Shown here: piece by piece, positions 1 through 8,737 of the stretch
How positions within the stretch are numbered: position 1 is the first letter of the stretch
Layout of the letters: the number at the start of each line of letters is the position of its first letter
Assembly (NCBI GenBank): GCA_965279355.1
Contig: OZ257155.1
Span: 1,922,001 to 1,986,000, forward strand
Direction of reading: 5' to 3'
Length of the DNA stretch: 64,000 nt
DNA from: G965279355 sp965279355
GTDB taxonomy: Bacteria > Pseudomonadota > Alphaproteobacteria > CACIAM-22H2
Position numbers and translations under genes: made by a program
Notes under the pieces: generated by a model
Seen by the model: only the letters and a program-made list of their open reading frames with translations
Database searches by the model: none
Told to the model about the DNA's origin: nothing

Positions 1-438
1 GTCTTCTTTCTCTTCCCGGCGCTTCATGCGCGCGACGCCCTGCCAGTCGCCTTCCGCGATTTCTTCCTTCGGTGCATTGCGGATCGTGTCGTCGCAATAG
101 ATGCCGATGGCGGGAATGTTGCTGTCGTCGAACAGCTCTTCCTGGTCGTCGCCGACGACGATCAGGACATCGAGCTTGGCCGCGACGATCTCGTCGCCGA
201 GGCGATCCATTTCCTTGTTCGTCTCGACGTAACGCTTTTCCATCACGTCGAGGTTGAACTGCTCGTCTGACTTCTTGCCGGCGCGCTTGAGAAGGGTGTC
301 GTAGTCGACCCGCGCGCCCACGTCGTCATAAAGGGGCAGCGTGCGGTCGCGCTCGACGAACTTGTGTTGCCAGTCGTTCTTATCGCAATAGAGCATGATG
401 CTGTGCGACGCCCCGAATGCGGCGACAAGACGTGCCAT
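1..438 (-). CDS. LigB-type extradiol ring-cleavage dioxygenase (3' end outside window)
   Basis: The 146 visible codons begin MARLVAAFGASHS and are open to the window edge, so the C-terminal part is missing. The N-terminal SHS (His 12) and the later VVGDDQEELF segment are typical of class III (LigB/protocatechuate 4,5-dioxygenase beta) non-haem Fe(II) dioxygenases, which cleave catechol-type rings with O2. The start is supported by AGGAG about ten bases upstream. The gene lies 160 bp downstream of, and on the same strand as, a flavin hydroxylase that could make a catechol substrate, so hydroxylation then meta-cleavage of an aromatic acid is the likely order. The exact substrate cannot be read from this part. 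Confidence 0.8.
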   Translation of the reverse strand, partial: MARLVAAFGASHSIMLYCDKNDWQHKFVERDRTLPLYDDVGARVDYDTLLKRAGKKSDEQFNLDVMEKRYVETNKEMDRLGDEIVAAKLDVLIVVGDDQEELFDDSNIPAIGIYCDDTIRNAPKEEIAEGDWQGVARMKRREEKED

Positions 439-597
439 AATTAAGAGTCTCCTATGATGCGCGTGAGCCTTCAGGTCCCCCCAGACCCGGGCCAACAGGC
501 GCACAAACTAGCGGAGGCAGTCCCCCGAACCAACCCCTTTCGTTGAGTCGTGAACTGACGGCGAGACAACGGATAACTTACTGCGGGGCTGGGGTTT

Positions 598-2175
598 TTA
601 GGGCTTGGGACCGCCGTTTTTCAGCTGATCGCGCATGTCCTGCATGAGCCCCGGAAGCCCGCCCACCGACCGGCATCCGCCGAAAATGTAGTAGTCGGAT
701 CGCTTGACGATGACATCGCACCCGCACTCGTCCATGAGCTGCGCATAGCGGCCGTCCAGGTCCTGCACGACCTCGGGCCCCGTGCCGCCCATCGGCAGGA
801 TGCGCCCACCCAGCGACGTCCAGAAATCCCGATCACTCCCCGACAAGGCCGCTGCCGCATCGCCGTTGCGCGCGAGAATGGCGAAACCATAGCCGGCAAC
901 GTCGTCGAACAGACCGTCCTTGCCCTGCCAGCTTATGCGCGCCTGCGGAAACACGTCGCCCGCCGCGCGGATATCCGATGCCCTCGGCCGCGCGATGAAG
1001 CCGCCCTTGAACCCCGGCACGCGAAAGGCGATCAGCTGTTTCTTGTCGGGGAACCGGTCCAGCTCCTCCTGCATCCGCATCAGCTGCTCGTCCCGGAGCC
1101 TGACCTTTTCCGGATCGCGCTCATTGACGTTGAGGCCCACGCGCATGCTTTCGACGATCGTCGCGCGCGAATTGGGCTCGCGTTCGCTGACATAGGTGTC
1201 GAGGAAATCATCCGGCGCCTTGCGCCTGAGCACCATATCGAGTTTCCACGCCGCGTTATGGGCATCGCGGAAACCCGAACACATGCCCTGGGCCAGAAAC
1301 GGCGGCATCTGGTGGGCGGCGTCGCCGGCCAGCAGCACGCGGCCGACACGCCAGCGCTCGGCCATCAGCGAGCGGAACTTGTAGGCGGCGACACGGACCA
1401 GTTCGAACTCATCCGGCGTGCCGCCTTCCGGGCGATTCAACCGCCGCCACACATTCTCGGGGCGCACCGCGTCGTCCGCCGATTCCCCATGAAAAATCAT
1501 GAAGGACCAGCGCCGATGGTGCGGCCCCATCTGCATGGTCATGCCCGGCTGCTCCGGCTCGCAGAACTGCCGCAGGAGCGGCAGGTCCGGGCGCGGCGGC
1601 TTTTTGGCCCTCGCATCGATCACCAGCCATTCCTGATCGAAGCCGAGATTCTCATACGTCACGCCGATGGCCTCGCGAACGAAGCTGTTGCCGCCGTCCG
1701 ATCCGATCAGGTAACGCCCCTGCACCTGCCGCCGCACGCCGGTCCCGTCTTCAATCGTCACTTCCACCTTGTCCGCATCCTGGAACAGGCCGACGACCGT
1801 CTGCCCGGCGAGGACCTCGACCGTCGGCTCGGCTCTGGCGAGTACGTCGAGCTGCGCTTCGAAGGCCGGCTGGTAAATCGACGTCATCTCAGGCCAGCCA
1901 TGCGTATCCAGCGGCGCAACCTTGTTGGACAACAGGATGCGTCCCTTGTTGGACAGTTCGTAGCGCGGCAGGAAATGCGTCGCGGGCTTGATCTGCTCGC
2001 TGCAGCCGATCTCATGAAACATCCGCAGCACGTCGTCATGCACGATGCCCACGCGCGGCAGATTGTAGAGCGTCTTGTAGCGCTCAAGGACGGCGACGCG
2101 GTGACCGGCCCGGCCCAGCAGGATCGCTGCCATCATCCCCGTCGGCCCGTAGCCGACAATCAGCACGTCGTACAT
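598..2175 (-). CDS. FAD-dependent aromatic hydroxylase, MhpA-like
   Basis: The 525-residue protein belongs to the p-hydroxybenzoate hydroxylase/PheA flavoprotein family. The FAD Rossmann motif GYGPTG is at residues 8-13, and the second FAD motif GDAAHQMPP followed by FLAQGM is near residue 284. The closest resemblance I recognise is to 3-(3-hydroxyphenyl)propionate hydroxylase (MhpA), an NADH-dependent cytoplasmic monooxygenase giving a catechol. The ORF can be extended upstream by 26 codons, but GGGAG lies just before ATG at 2175 and the protein begins at the FAD motif, so that start is chosen. It diverges from an IclR regulator and precedes a LigB-type dioxygenase, as expected for an aromatic-acid operon. 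Substrate specificity is inferred only. Confidence 0.83.
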   Translation of the reverse strand: MYDVLIVGYGPTGMMAAILLGRAGHRVAVLERYKTLYNLPRVGIVHDDVLRMFHEIGCSEQIKPATHFLPRYELSNKGRILLSNKVAPLDTHGWPEMTSIYQPAFEAQLDVLARAEPTVEVLAGQTVVGLFQDADKVEVTIEDGTGVRRQVQGRYLIGSDGGNSFVREAIGVTYENLGFDQEWLVIDARAKKPPRPDLPLLRQFCEPEQPGMTMQMGPHHRRWSFMIFHGESADDAVRPENVWRRLNRPEGGTPDEFELVRVAAYKFRSLMAERWRVGRVLLAGDAAHQMPPFLAQGMCSGFRDAHNAAWKLDMVLRRKAPDDFLDTYVSEREPNSRATIVESMRVGLNVNERDPEKVRLRDEQLMRMQEELDRFPDKKQLIAFRVPGFKGGFIARPRASDIRAAGDVFPQARISWQGKDGLFDDVAGYGFAILARNGDAAAALSGSDRDFWTSLGGRILPMGGTGPEVVQDLDGRYAQLMDECGCDVIVKRSDYYIFGGCRSVGGLPGLMQDMRDQLKNGGPKP

Positions 2176-2206
2176 TCGTGTCACTCCCGGTACCAGCGCA
2201 ATTGTT

Positions 2207-2217
2207 TTACATTGTAA
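2207..2217. promoter_or_regulatory. TTACA-T-TGTAA dyad in divergent hydroxylase/iclR region
   Basis: An exact 11-bp dyad, TTACATTGTAA, lies 32 bp upstream of the hydroxylase start and about 100 bp upstream of the IclR gene. On the minus strand it overlaps TACAAT, a possible -10 hexamer for the hydroxylase. Position and symmetry suit an operator for the adjacent IclR protein, but IclR operators vary too much to call it from sequence. Confidence 0.4.
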
Positions 2218-2320
2218 TACGTGTATCCTTATCCGTAACAAACTGGCGGTCAAGCTTGCGGCGGCCCGAGCGACCTGTCACAGATGCCGCCCACGTAAAA
2301 GTTCAAGGGAAATCAGGCCT

Positions 2321-3133
2321 ATGGCCGAGATGGAAGGGCAGCCTCCGTCCGATGCCGATGATCGTCTGGGCGTGCAGTCGGTGGAGATTGCCGCGACGAT
2401 CCTCAAGACACTGGCAACCGAGGGCGGCGCCCTGCCGCTCAAACGGCTGGCTACGGCGACCGGCATGCCGCGCGCCAAAGTTCATCGCTATCTGGTCAGT
2501 CTCAAACGGGCGGGACTGGTCGCCCAGGATGCGGCCAGCGGCCACTACCGGATCGGTGCCGCCGCGATCACCGTCGGCCTCGCGGGGCTGCAGAGCCTGA
2601 ATCCGGTCCGCACCATCGTCGAAGCCCTGCCGGTGCTGCGCGATCGCATCGACGAAACCGTGACCTGCGCGATCTGGAGCGACAACGGGCCGGTGCTGAT
2701 CGCGATGGAGGAAAGCAGCCACGTCGTCACGATGAACGTGCGGGTCGGCTCGGTGCTGCCGCTGCTGACCAGCGCCATCGGCAAAGTCTTCGCGGCGTAT
2801 CTGCCGGCCACCGTCACCCAGAAGCTTATCGAGAGCGAACGCCGGCGCCGAGGCGACGCATTGCCTTCACCGTCCGAATTCTCCACGGCGCTGGAGGACA
2901 TCCGCAACCGGCAGATCGCCCGGGTCCAGAATGCGCTGCTGCCTGGTGTCAATGCCTTCGCGGCACCCGTCTTCGATCACCAGGGGAAGATCCAGGCCGC
3001 GCTGTGCGTGGTCGGCCGCAGCGAGGCGCTCGAAATGGGCTGGGAGAGCACCACCGCAACGCGCCTGCGCGACGCGGCCCGTGAGATTTCGCAGCAGCTC
3101 GGCTATGTGCCGCCACGCAGCCTGACGTTCTGA
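2321..3133 (+). CDS. IclR-family transcriptional regulator
   Basis: The 270-residue protein has an N-terminal winged helix-turn-helix at about residues 20-75, starting QSVEIAATILKTLA and including the recognition segment MPRAKVHRYLVSLKRAGLV. The C-terminal IclR effector domain spans about 95-265. IclR proteins bind small aromatic or organic acids and control adjacent catabolic operons. It is divergent from the MhpA-like hydroxylase with a dyad between them and upstream of an SDR and a Liv transporter, so it probably regulates one or both sides. AAGGG lies 11 bases before the ATG. The acceptable length and both domains argue for an intact gene; the effector is unknown. Confidence 0.9.
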   Translation: MAEMEGQPPSDADDRLGVQSVEIAATILKTLATEGGALPLKRLATATGMPRAKVHRYLVSLKRAGLVAQDAASGHYRIGAAAITVGLAGLQSLNPVRTIVEALPVLRDRIDETVTCAIWSDNGPVLIAMEESSHVVTMNVRVGSVLPLLTSAIGKVFAAYLPATVTQKLIESERRRRGDALPSPSEFSTALEDIRNRQIARVQNALLPGVNAFAAPVFDHQGKIQAALCVVGRSEALEMGWESTTATRLRDAAREISQQLGYVPPRSLTF

Positions 3134-3152
3134 TTCAAGCCTGACGTTCCGA

Positions 3153-3899
3153 TCAAGAAAGGCCGACACGCTTGCGGATTTCAGGATCGCGCGCACTCAC
3201 CGCTTTTCCCTTGAGATCATCGGCATCAGGCGTGAGCAACCATTGCATCACGCGGGCGGGCTCATCGACGGGGCGCAGATCCTCGCGCTTGATGTTGCTG
3301 ACCTCATTGATGCCCGACGCGCGAATCTGCGCCTGCATCTCGGTGTCGATCAGGCCCGGCATCAGGGTGAACACACGAATGCCGCGCGCCTCGCCTTCTT
3401 CCGCCGCCAGGATCTGGCTCATCGCGGTCACGCCCGACTTCGCCGCGCAATAGGCGCTCCATCCGACCAGCGGCATCGAGGCCGCGCCCGAACTCACGTT
3501 GATGACCGTGCCGCCTCTGGGCAGGTGCGGCACGGCGGCCTGCAGGACATGCATGGGGCCGACGAGATTGATCTGCAGGCTGTGCGCCCATTCGGCGGGA
3601 TCGACCTCAAGCAGCTTCTTCATCGGATCGACAATCCCGGCGTTGTTGATCACAATGCCGAGACCACCCAGTGCAACGATTGCGGCCGTAACGGCGGCAC
3701 GGACCGCTTTCGCATCTGCAATATCGCACGGGAGCGCAACGGCGCGCCCGCCGGCCTCCGTGATCTCTTTGGCCAAAGCCGCGAGGGGGGCGGCACTTCG
3801 AGCCAACAAGGCGACCGGATGGCCGCTACGGGCAAAGCGCCGTGCCGCGGCGGCACCGATGCCGCGGCTGGCGCCGGTGATGAGAACAGGCTGATTCAT
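3153..3899 (-). CDS. Short-chain dehydrogenase/reductase
   Basis: A 248-residue classical SDR. It shows the NAD(P)-binding TGASRGIG at residues 8-15, NNAG at 85-88, a catalytic serine in NVSSGAA near 136-137, and the YCAAK pair Tyr150/Lys154. The frame is open for another 110 codons upstream, but that extension has no SDR character and overlaps the livK promoter region, so the ATG at 3899 directly before the Rossmann strand is preferred although it lacks a strong ribosome-binding site. It ends 19 bp from the stop of the IclR gene (convergent) and diverges from livK. Substrate unknown; an alcohol or ketone intermediate of the neighbouring aromatic-acid pathway is plausible. Confidence 0.88.
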   Translation of the reverse strand: MNQPVLITGASRGIGAAAARRFARSGHPVALLARSAAPLAALAKEITEAGGRAVALPCDIADAKAVRAAVTAAIVALGGLGIVINNAGIVDPMKKLLEVDPAEWAHSLQINLVGPMHVLQAAVPHLPRGGTVINVSSGAASMPLVGWSAYCAAKSGVTAMSQILAAEEGEARGIRVFTLMPGLIDTEMQAQIRASGINEVSNIKREDLRPVDEPARVMQWLLTPDADDLKGKAVSARDPEIRKRVGLS

Positions 3900-4009
3900 A
3901 AGGGCGACCGCGCACCGGCTGATGAAAAAAACATCGCTAGCATGGGGCTGCATCCCCCTCAATCCCGCCGCCATCCCACGGCCCAGTCCCACGACTGCTT
4001 GACGCTGCT

Positions 4010-4037
4010 TTGGCGTGGCAGGAAAACACGCTATAAG
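4010..4037 (+). promoter_or_regulatory. Candidate sigma-70 promoter for liv operon
   Basis: TTGGCG (4010-4015) and TATAAG (4032-4037) are separated by 16 bp and lie 53 bp before livK. The hexamers and spacing fit a housekeeping promoter; no transcript data support it. Confidence 0.45.
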
Positions 4038-4089
4038 ACCCCCATAAGCGGTCGATTCATAATCAACAGACGAAAACAGGGAGGTAACG

Positions 4090-5280
4090 ATGAAGAGGTT
4101 ACTTGGAATTACGGCTGCGGCGGCAATGCTGCTGTCCGGGCCGGTTGCAGCCGACACGGTCAAGGTCGGACTGATCGCCGATTTCACCGGCGCCTTCGCC
4201 ACCTGGGGCACCCAGTTCCAGCAGGCCATCGAGGCCTACCAGGCCGTGCACGGCAAGACCGTCAAGGGTCCGGACGGCAAGACCCATGAAATCCAGTTCG
4301 TCTATCGCGACGCGCTCAGCGCCGGTCCCGACAAGTCGAAGCAGCTCGCCGAAGAGCTGGTCCTGCGCGAACGCGTGAAGTTCCTGGCCGGCTTCGACCT
4401 GTCACCGCAGGCGATGGCGGTGTCGGAAATCGCGACGCAGGCCAAGATCCCGACCGTCATCATGAATGCGGCCACGGCATCGATCACGCGCATGTCGCCG
4501 TATTTCGTGCGCGTCAGCATGACGATCCCGCAGCAGTCCGAGCCGCTCGCCCAGTGGGCGCTCAAGCAGGGCATCAAGCGGGTCTACACGATCGTCAGTG
4601 ACTATGCGCCGGGCCATGACGCCGAGAGCTACTTCGTCAAGACATTCAAGGCCGGCGGTGGCGAGATCATCGGCAGTGCCCGCTCGCCGCAGCAGGAGAC
4701 CAACTACGGCGTCTACATGGAGCGCGTCCTGCAGGCAAAGCCGGACGCCCTGTTCATGTTCCAGCCGGCCGGTTCGCCGTCTGTTGCGTTCGTGAAGGCG
4801 TTCGTCGAACGCGGCCTGAAGACTTCCGGCATCAAGCTGCTGGGCAGCGGTGAAACACAGGAACTGTTCCTGCCGAACTTCACCGACGACGTGATCGGCA
4901 CGGTGACGGCCTTCCACTACACGGAGACCAACACCACGCCCGAGAACATCGCCATGACGGCGCAGTTGAAGAAGATGTTCGGCGAGAAGACCACGCCGGA
5001 TATCGCCTCGATCGCCGCATGGGACGGCACGGCCCTCATTCATGAGGCGGTCGCCGCCCTCGGCCCCACCGCTGACGGCCTTAAGTACGTCGACTACATG
5101 AAGGGCAAGACGCTGAAGAGCCCGCGCGGCCCGGCCATGATCGACCCGGTCGAACGCGACATCATCCAGAACATGTACATCCGCGAAGTCCGCAAGCGCG
5201 ACGGCAAGCTGGTGAACATCGACATCGACACGATTCCGATGGTCAAGGACCCGTGGAAGCGGGATAACCCCGCCAAGTAA
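4090..5280 (+). CDS. livK: Liv-type ABC transporter periplasmic binding protein
   Basis: The 396-residue protein starts with a Sec signal peptide (MKRLLGITAAAAMLLSGPVAA, cleaved near residue 21) followed by the type I periplasmic-binding fold (VKVGLIADFTGAFATWG). It belongs to the branched-chain amino acid/amide binding family (Peripla_BP_6). It would deliver ligand to the LivHM channel encoded downstream. GGGAGGTAACG gives a strong ribosome-binding site. Because the locus carries aromatic hydroxylase, dioxygenase and IclR genes, and Liv-like systems are known to import aromatic acids in alphaproteobacteria, the ligand is more likely an aromatic acid or amide than leucine; this is inference. 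A hairpin terminator follows, which would favour excess binding protein. Confidence 0.9.
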   Translation: MKRLLGITAAAAMLLSGPVAADTVKVGLIADFTGAFATWGTQFQQAIEAYQAVHGKTVKGPDGKTHEIQFVYRDALSAGPDKSKQLAEELVLRERVKFLAGFDLSPQAMAVSEIATQAKIPTVIMNAATASITRMSPYFVRVSMTIPQQSEPLAQWALKQGIKRVYTIVSDYAPGHDAESYFVKTFKAGGGEIIGSARSPQQETNYGVYMERVLQAKPDALFMFQPAGSPSVAFVKAFVERGLKTSGIKLLGSGETQELFLPNFTDDVIGTVTAFHYTETNTTPENIAMTAQLKKMFGEKTTPDIASIAAWDGTALIHEAVAALGPTADGLKYVDYMKGKTLKSPRGPAMIDPVERDIIQNMYIREVRKRDGKLVNIDIDTIPMVKDPWKRDNPAK

Positions 5281-5299
5281 GCATCGGTACGACCATAAA

Positions 5300-5336
5300 G
5301 GCGCGCGGGATATTTCTCCCGCGCGCCCCTCTTTTT
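5300..5336 (+). terminator. Intrinsic terminator/attenuator between livK and livH
   Basis: A perfect 11-bp GC-rich stem (5300-5310 with 5317-5327, loop TATTTC) is followed by CCTCTTTTT. It sits 20 bp after the livK stop and 41 bp before livH, so it probably reduces read-through into the permease genes. This matches the usual stoichiometry of binding protein over membrane components. Confidence 0.85.
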
Positions 5337-5376
5337 CACCTAACCCTTCCTGCATCATCGCCCTGAATAGAGACCA

Positions 5377-6246
5377 ATGCTGTCTTTCGGACTGACGGTT
5401 CTGCTCGACGGGATTTCCTACGGGATGATCCTGTTTCTCATTTCGGTCGGCCTGACCGTCACGATGGGGCTGATGCGGGTGGTCAATCTCGCCCACGGCT
5501 CGTTCGCGATGATCGGCGGCTATGTCGCGGCCTATCTCACCCAGAGCGGTGTCGATTTTTATCTGTCGGTGATCGTCGCCATGGTCGTGTCGGGCCTGCT
5601 CGGCGGCCTTGCCGAGGTCACGGTCTACCGGCCGCTTTACCGCAAGGGCGAATTGTCGCAGGTGCTGCTGACGATTGGCCTGGTCTTCATCGCCACCGCC
5701 TCGGTCACCGAGATCTTCGGCGCGTTCCCCTATCCGGTGATGTTCCCGGATTATCTTTCCAAGCCGATCGATATCGGCTTCCGCACCTATCCCGCCTACC
5801 GGCTGTTCCTGATCGTGGTCGGCGCGGTCGTCGCCTTCGTGCTGTGGATCGTGATCGAGAACTCGATTTACGGCGCCCGGCTGCGCGCCGCGGTCGACAA
5901 CGCCAGGATGGCCCGCGCGGTCGGCCTCAACGTCAACCTGCTCTTCACCGGCACGTTCATCGTCGGCTGCGCGCTGGCGGGGCTGGGCGGCGCCATCGGC
6001 GCCGGCATCCTGGCGCTCGAGCCGTCCTACGCCCTGAAATACGTGGTGCTGTTCCTGATCGTCGTCATTGTCGGCGGCGAAGGCAGCTTCAAGGGTTCAT
6101 TCGTGGCGGCCATGGCGCTGGGCCTGATCGATACGCTGGGCAAGTACTTCCTGGCCCAGGCCGCGCCCTACATGATCTACATCGCCGTCTTCTTCCTTCT
6201 TCTCTGGCGGCCGAAAGGCCTCCTCCCGCCGAAATCGGTCGCGTGA
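5377..6246 (+). CDS. livH: Liv-type ABC transporter permease LivH
   Basis: The 289-residue integral membrane protein has about eight hydrophobic segments and the LivH signature near the N-terminus (ISVGLTVTMGLMRVVNLAHGSF). It forms the inner-membrane channel with LivM. The stop codon overlaps the LivM start (TGATG), implying translational coupling. It lies 96 bp downstream of livK behind a hairpin terminator, so it would be transcribed at a lower level than the binding protein. Length and motif agree with the family. Confidence 0.93.
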   Translation: MLSFGLTVLLDGISYGMILFLISVGLTVTMGLMRVVNLAHGSFAMIGGYVAAYLTQSGVDFYLSVIVAMVVSGLLGGLAEVTVYRPLYRKGELSQVLLTIGLVFIATASVTEIFGAFPYPVMFPDYLSKPIDIGFRTYPAYRLFLIVVGAVVAFVLWIVIENSIYGARLRAAVDNARMARAVGLNVNLLFTGTFIVGCALAGLGGAIGAGILALEPSYALKYVVLFLIVVIVGGEGSFKGSFVAAMALGLIDTLGKYFLAQAAPYMIYIAVFFLLLWRPKGLLPPKSVA

Positions 6247-7262
6247 TGACAACCACTCCTGCCATTCCCGCCAAGGCGGCGATGACGAAGCCCCCCTTCA
6301 TGAAGCCTGTGGCGATGATCGGGCACGCCCTCCCCTGGGCGTTCGCGATCTTCTATTTCTACAACGCCGAGTTCTATCTGAGCTTCGGCACGCAGGTGAT
6401 GATCTGGATCCTGTTTGCCCTCTCGCTGGATCTGGCGCTGGGCTATGCCGGCATCGTGACCCTCGGCCATGCCGCTTTCTTCGGGGTCGGCGCCTACGCC
6501 GCGGGAATCATCTCGATCCACTACACCTCCGATCCGATCATCGGCCACCTCCTCGCCATCGGCATAACCGCGCTGTTCGGCCTGATCACCGGTGCGCTGA
6601 TCCTCCATACGACCGGCGTGACCTTCCTGATGCTCACCCTGGCCATCGTCTCGATCGTCTACGAGTACGGCAACCAGGCGCGGGCACTCACCGGCGGCGA
6701 TGACGGGCTGCAGGGGATGAAGGTCGGGCCGATCTTCGGGACGTTCGAGTTCAACATCTTCGGGCAGACTGCCTACGTCTATACGCTGGTCGTTCTTTTC
6801 CTCTGGTTCCTGCTGACTGCGCTCATCGTCCGCTCGCCGTTCGGCCGTTCGCTCGACGGCATCCGCCAGAATTCGCGTCGCATGCGCGCCATCGGTACGC
6901 CGGTCTGGTGGCGTCTGCTGGCGGTCTACACGATCTCCGCCGCGATGGCGGGATCGGCGGGGGCGTTGTCAGCGCATTCGACGCGCTTCGTCGGGCTCTC
7001 CGTCCTCAGCCTGCTGACGTCGGGGATCGTAACGGTCATCCTGATCCTCGGCGGCACCCGCCGGCTTTACGGCGCCTTTGTCGGCGCGGTCATCTACTTC
7101 GTGGTGCAGGATTACACGGCAAAGATCAGCCCGTTCTTCTGGGAATTCGTGGTCGGCGGCATGCTGGTCGCCACCGTGCTGTTCCTCGAAGGCGGTCTCA
7201 TGGATCTCGGCGGCATCGCCAAACGCGGCTGGGCCCGTCTGCGCGGCGGTGACGGCAAATGA
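6246..7262 (+). CDS. livM: Liv-type ABC transporter permease LivM
   Basis: A 338-residue multi-spanning permease with the LivM hallmark LGYAGIVTLGHAAFFGVGAYAAG near residues 70-95. The frame is open upstream through livH, but the ATG at 6246 overlaps the livH stop and gives a normal N-terminus with a short polar leader before the first membrane segment. It pairs with LivH in the inner membrane. Its last four bases overlap the ATPase start (ATGA), so livHMGF is one coupled unit. Confidence 0.93.
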   Translation: MTTTPAIPAKAAMTKPPFMKPVAMIGHALPWAFAIFYFYNAEFYLSFGTQVMIWILFALSLDLALGYAGIVTLGHAAFFGVGAYAAGIISIHYTSDPIIGHLLAIGITALFGLITGALILHTTGVTFLMLTLAIVSIVYEYGNQARALTGGDDGLQGMKVGPIFGTFEFNIFGQTAYVYTLVVLFLWFLLTALIVRSPFGRSLDGIRQNSRRMRAIGTPVWWRLLAVYTISAAMAGSAGALSAHSTRFVGLSVLSLLTSGIVTVILILGGTRRLYGAFVGAVIYFVVQDYTAKISPFFWEFVVGGMLVATVLFLEGGLMDLGGIAKRGWARLRGGDGK

Positions 7263-8014
7263 GCACGGCACCTGCGCTTTCTGTCCGCGGCCTCTGCAAG
7301 AACTTCGGCGCCCTTGTCGTCGCGCAGTCGATCGATCTCGATCTTGAGCCCGGCGCCCGGGTCGGCCTGATCGGCCCCAACGGCGCCGGCAAGACGACCT
7401 TCATCAACCTGCTGACCGGGTTCTTGCAGGCCGATTCCGGCACCATCCAGCTCGAAGGCACCTCAATCGAGAAGATGAAAGCCGAGGATCGCGTGCGGCG
7501 CGGCCTCGCCCGCACCCACCAGATCAACACGCTGCTGGTCGAAGAGACAGCGCGCGACAACGTCGCCATCACGATTGCCGAGCGCGAGAAATACGCCTGG
7601 CGCATGCTGCGCTTCGGCGCGCAGTGGAAGCGCTGCCTCGACGAGGCGCAGGCGCGGCTGGACGAGATCGGCATCGGCGCGGTTGCCGACCGCCGCGTGT
7701 CGGAACTGCCTTACGGACAGCAGCGCCTGCTTGAGATCAGCCTGGCGCTGGCGCTCAAGCCGCGCGTCCTGCTGCTCGACGAGCCGGCGGCCGGCGTGCC
7801 CTCGCATGAGGCGCATGTCATCCACGAGGCGCTCAACCGCCTGCCGGCCGAGATCGCCATCCTCATCATCGAGCACGACATGGATATCGTGTTCCGCTTC
7901 GCCCGCGAGATCGTGGTGCTGGTGCAGGGCCGCGTGCTGACGCGCGGCAAGCCCGCCGACATCTCCGCCGACCCCCAGGTGCGGGCCGTCTATCTCGGGA
8001 AGACCGTCGTATGA
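7259..8014 (+). CDS. livG: Liv-type ABC transporter ATPase LivG
   Basis: A 251-residue ABC ATPase. Walker A GPNGAGKTT is near residue 39, the Liv-family ELPYGQQRLLEIS signature variant follows, and Walker B LLLDEPAAGV and switch His in EHDMD are present. It powers LivHM from the cytoplasm as a heterodimer with LivF. It overlaps livM and livF by four bases at each end (ATGA). The signature carries YGQQ in place of LSGGQ, which is normal for LivG. Confidence 0.93.
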   Translation: MSTAPALSVRGLCKNFGALVVAQSIDLDLEPGARVGLIGPNGAGKTTFINLLTGFLQADSGTIQLEGTSIEKMKAEDRVRRGLARTHQINTLLVEETARDNVAITIAEREKYAWRMLRFGAQWKRCLDEAQARLDEIGIGAVADRRVSELPYGQQRLLEISLALALKPRVLLLDEPAAGVPSHEAHVIHEALNRLPAEIAILIIEHDMDIVFRFAREIVVLVQGRVLTRGKPADISADPQVRAVYLGKTVV

Positions 8015-8724
8015 GTATCGGCATTGAAGTAAACGATCTGGTCGCCGGCTACGGCCCGACCGTGGTTCTCGACGGCGTTTCCTTCAACGTGCCGGCCGGC
8101 TCGACCCTGGCGCTGCTGGGCCGCAACGGCGTCGGCAAGACCACCCTGCTCACCACCCTGATGGGCTTCACCAACCGCCATCGCGGCACCATCAGGCTCG
8201 GCGACCAGAACATCGAGAACGAAGCCACGCATCGCCGCTCGCGGGCTGGCCTCGCCTATGTACCGCAGGAGCGCGAAATCTTCGCCTCGCTGACCGTCGA
8301 GGAAAATCTCGCGGTCGCGTCGCTGCCGGGCGGCTGGAGCGCCGAGAAGGTGTTCGACCTCTTCCCCGGCCTGAAGAACCGCCGCCGCAATACCGGCAAC
8401 CGCCTTTCCGGCGGCGAGCAACAGATGCTGGCCGTCGGCCGCGCGCTGGTCGGCGCGCCCAAGGTCCTGCTGCTCGACGAACCGCTGGAAGGGCTGGCGC
8501 CGATCGTGGTCGAGACGCTGTTCGAGGCGCTGGCCAAGATCCGCGACGAGACGGGCGTAACCATGATCCTGGTCGAGCAGAAGGCGGAGCTGGCGCTCAA
8601 TTTCGCGCGCGATGCGATCATTCTCGACCGTGGCAAGATCGTCTATCGCGGCACCAGCGCCGACCTGCTCAAGGACGAAGCAACGCAGACGCGCCTGCTC
8701 GGCGTCGCTGGCGGCCCGCACTAA
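8011..8724 (+). CDS. livF: Liv-type ABC transporter ATPase LivF
   Basis: A 237-residue ABC ATPase with Walker A GRNGVGKTT, the AYVPQEREIF Q-loop region typical of LivF, signature LSGGEQQML, Walker B LLLDEPLEGLAP and the terminal EQKAE segment. It is the last gene of livHMGF; the stop is followed after 13 bp by the stop of a convergent permease gene, without an obvious terminator between them. Confidence 0.93.
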   Translation: MSIGIEVNDLVAGYGPTVVLDGVSFNVPAGSTLALLGRNGVGKTTLLTTLMGFTNRHRGTIRLGDQNIENEATHRRSRAGLAYVPQEREIFASLTVEENLAVASLPGGWSAEKVFDLFPGLKNRRRNTGNRLSGGEQQMLAVGRALVGAPKVLLLDEPLEGLAPIVVETLFEALAKIRDETGVTMILVEQKAELALNFARDAIILDRGKIVYRGTSADLLKDEATQTRLLGVAGGPH

Positions 8725-8737
8725 ATCCAAACAGAGA

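Noticed and set aside
1258..2217. 319-codon plus-strand open frame opposite the hydroxylase
   Set aside because: Antisense shadow of a strongly conserved flavoprotein gene; His/Arg-rich translation typical of high-GC antisense frames.
5844..6245. Long N-terminal extension of LivM
   Set aside because: Lies wholly inside livH in another frame; the ATG overlapping the livH stop gives the correct LivM N-terminus.
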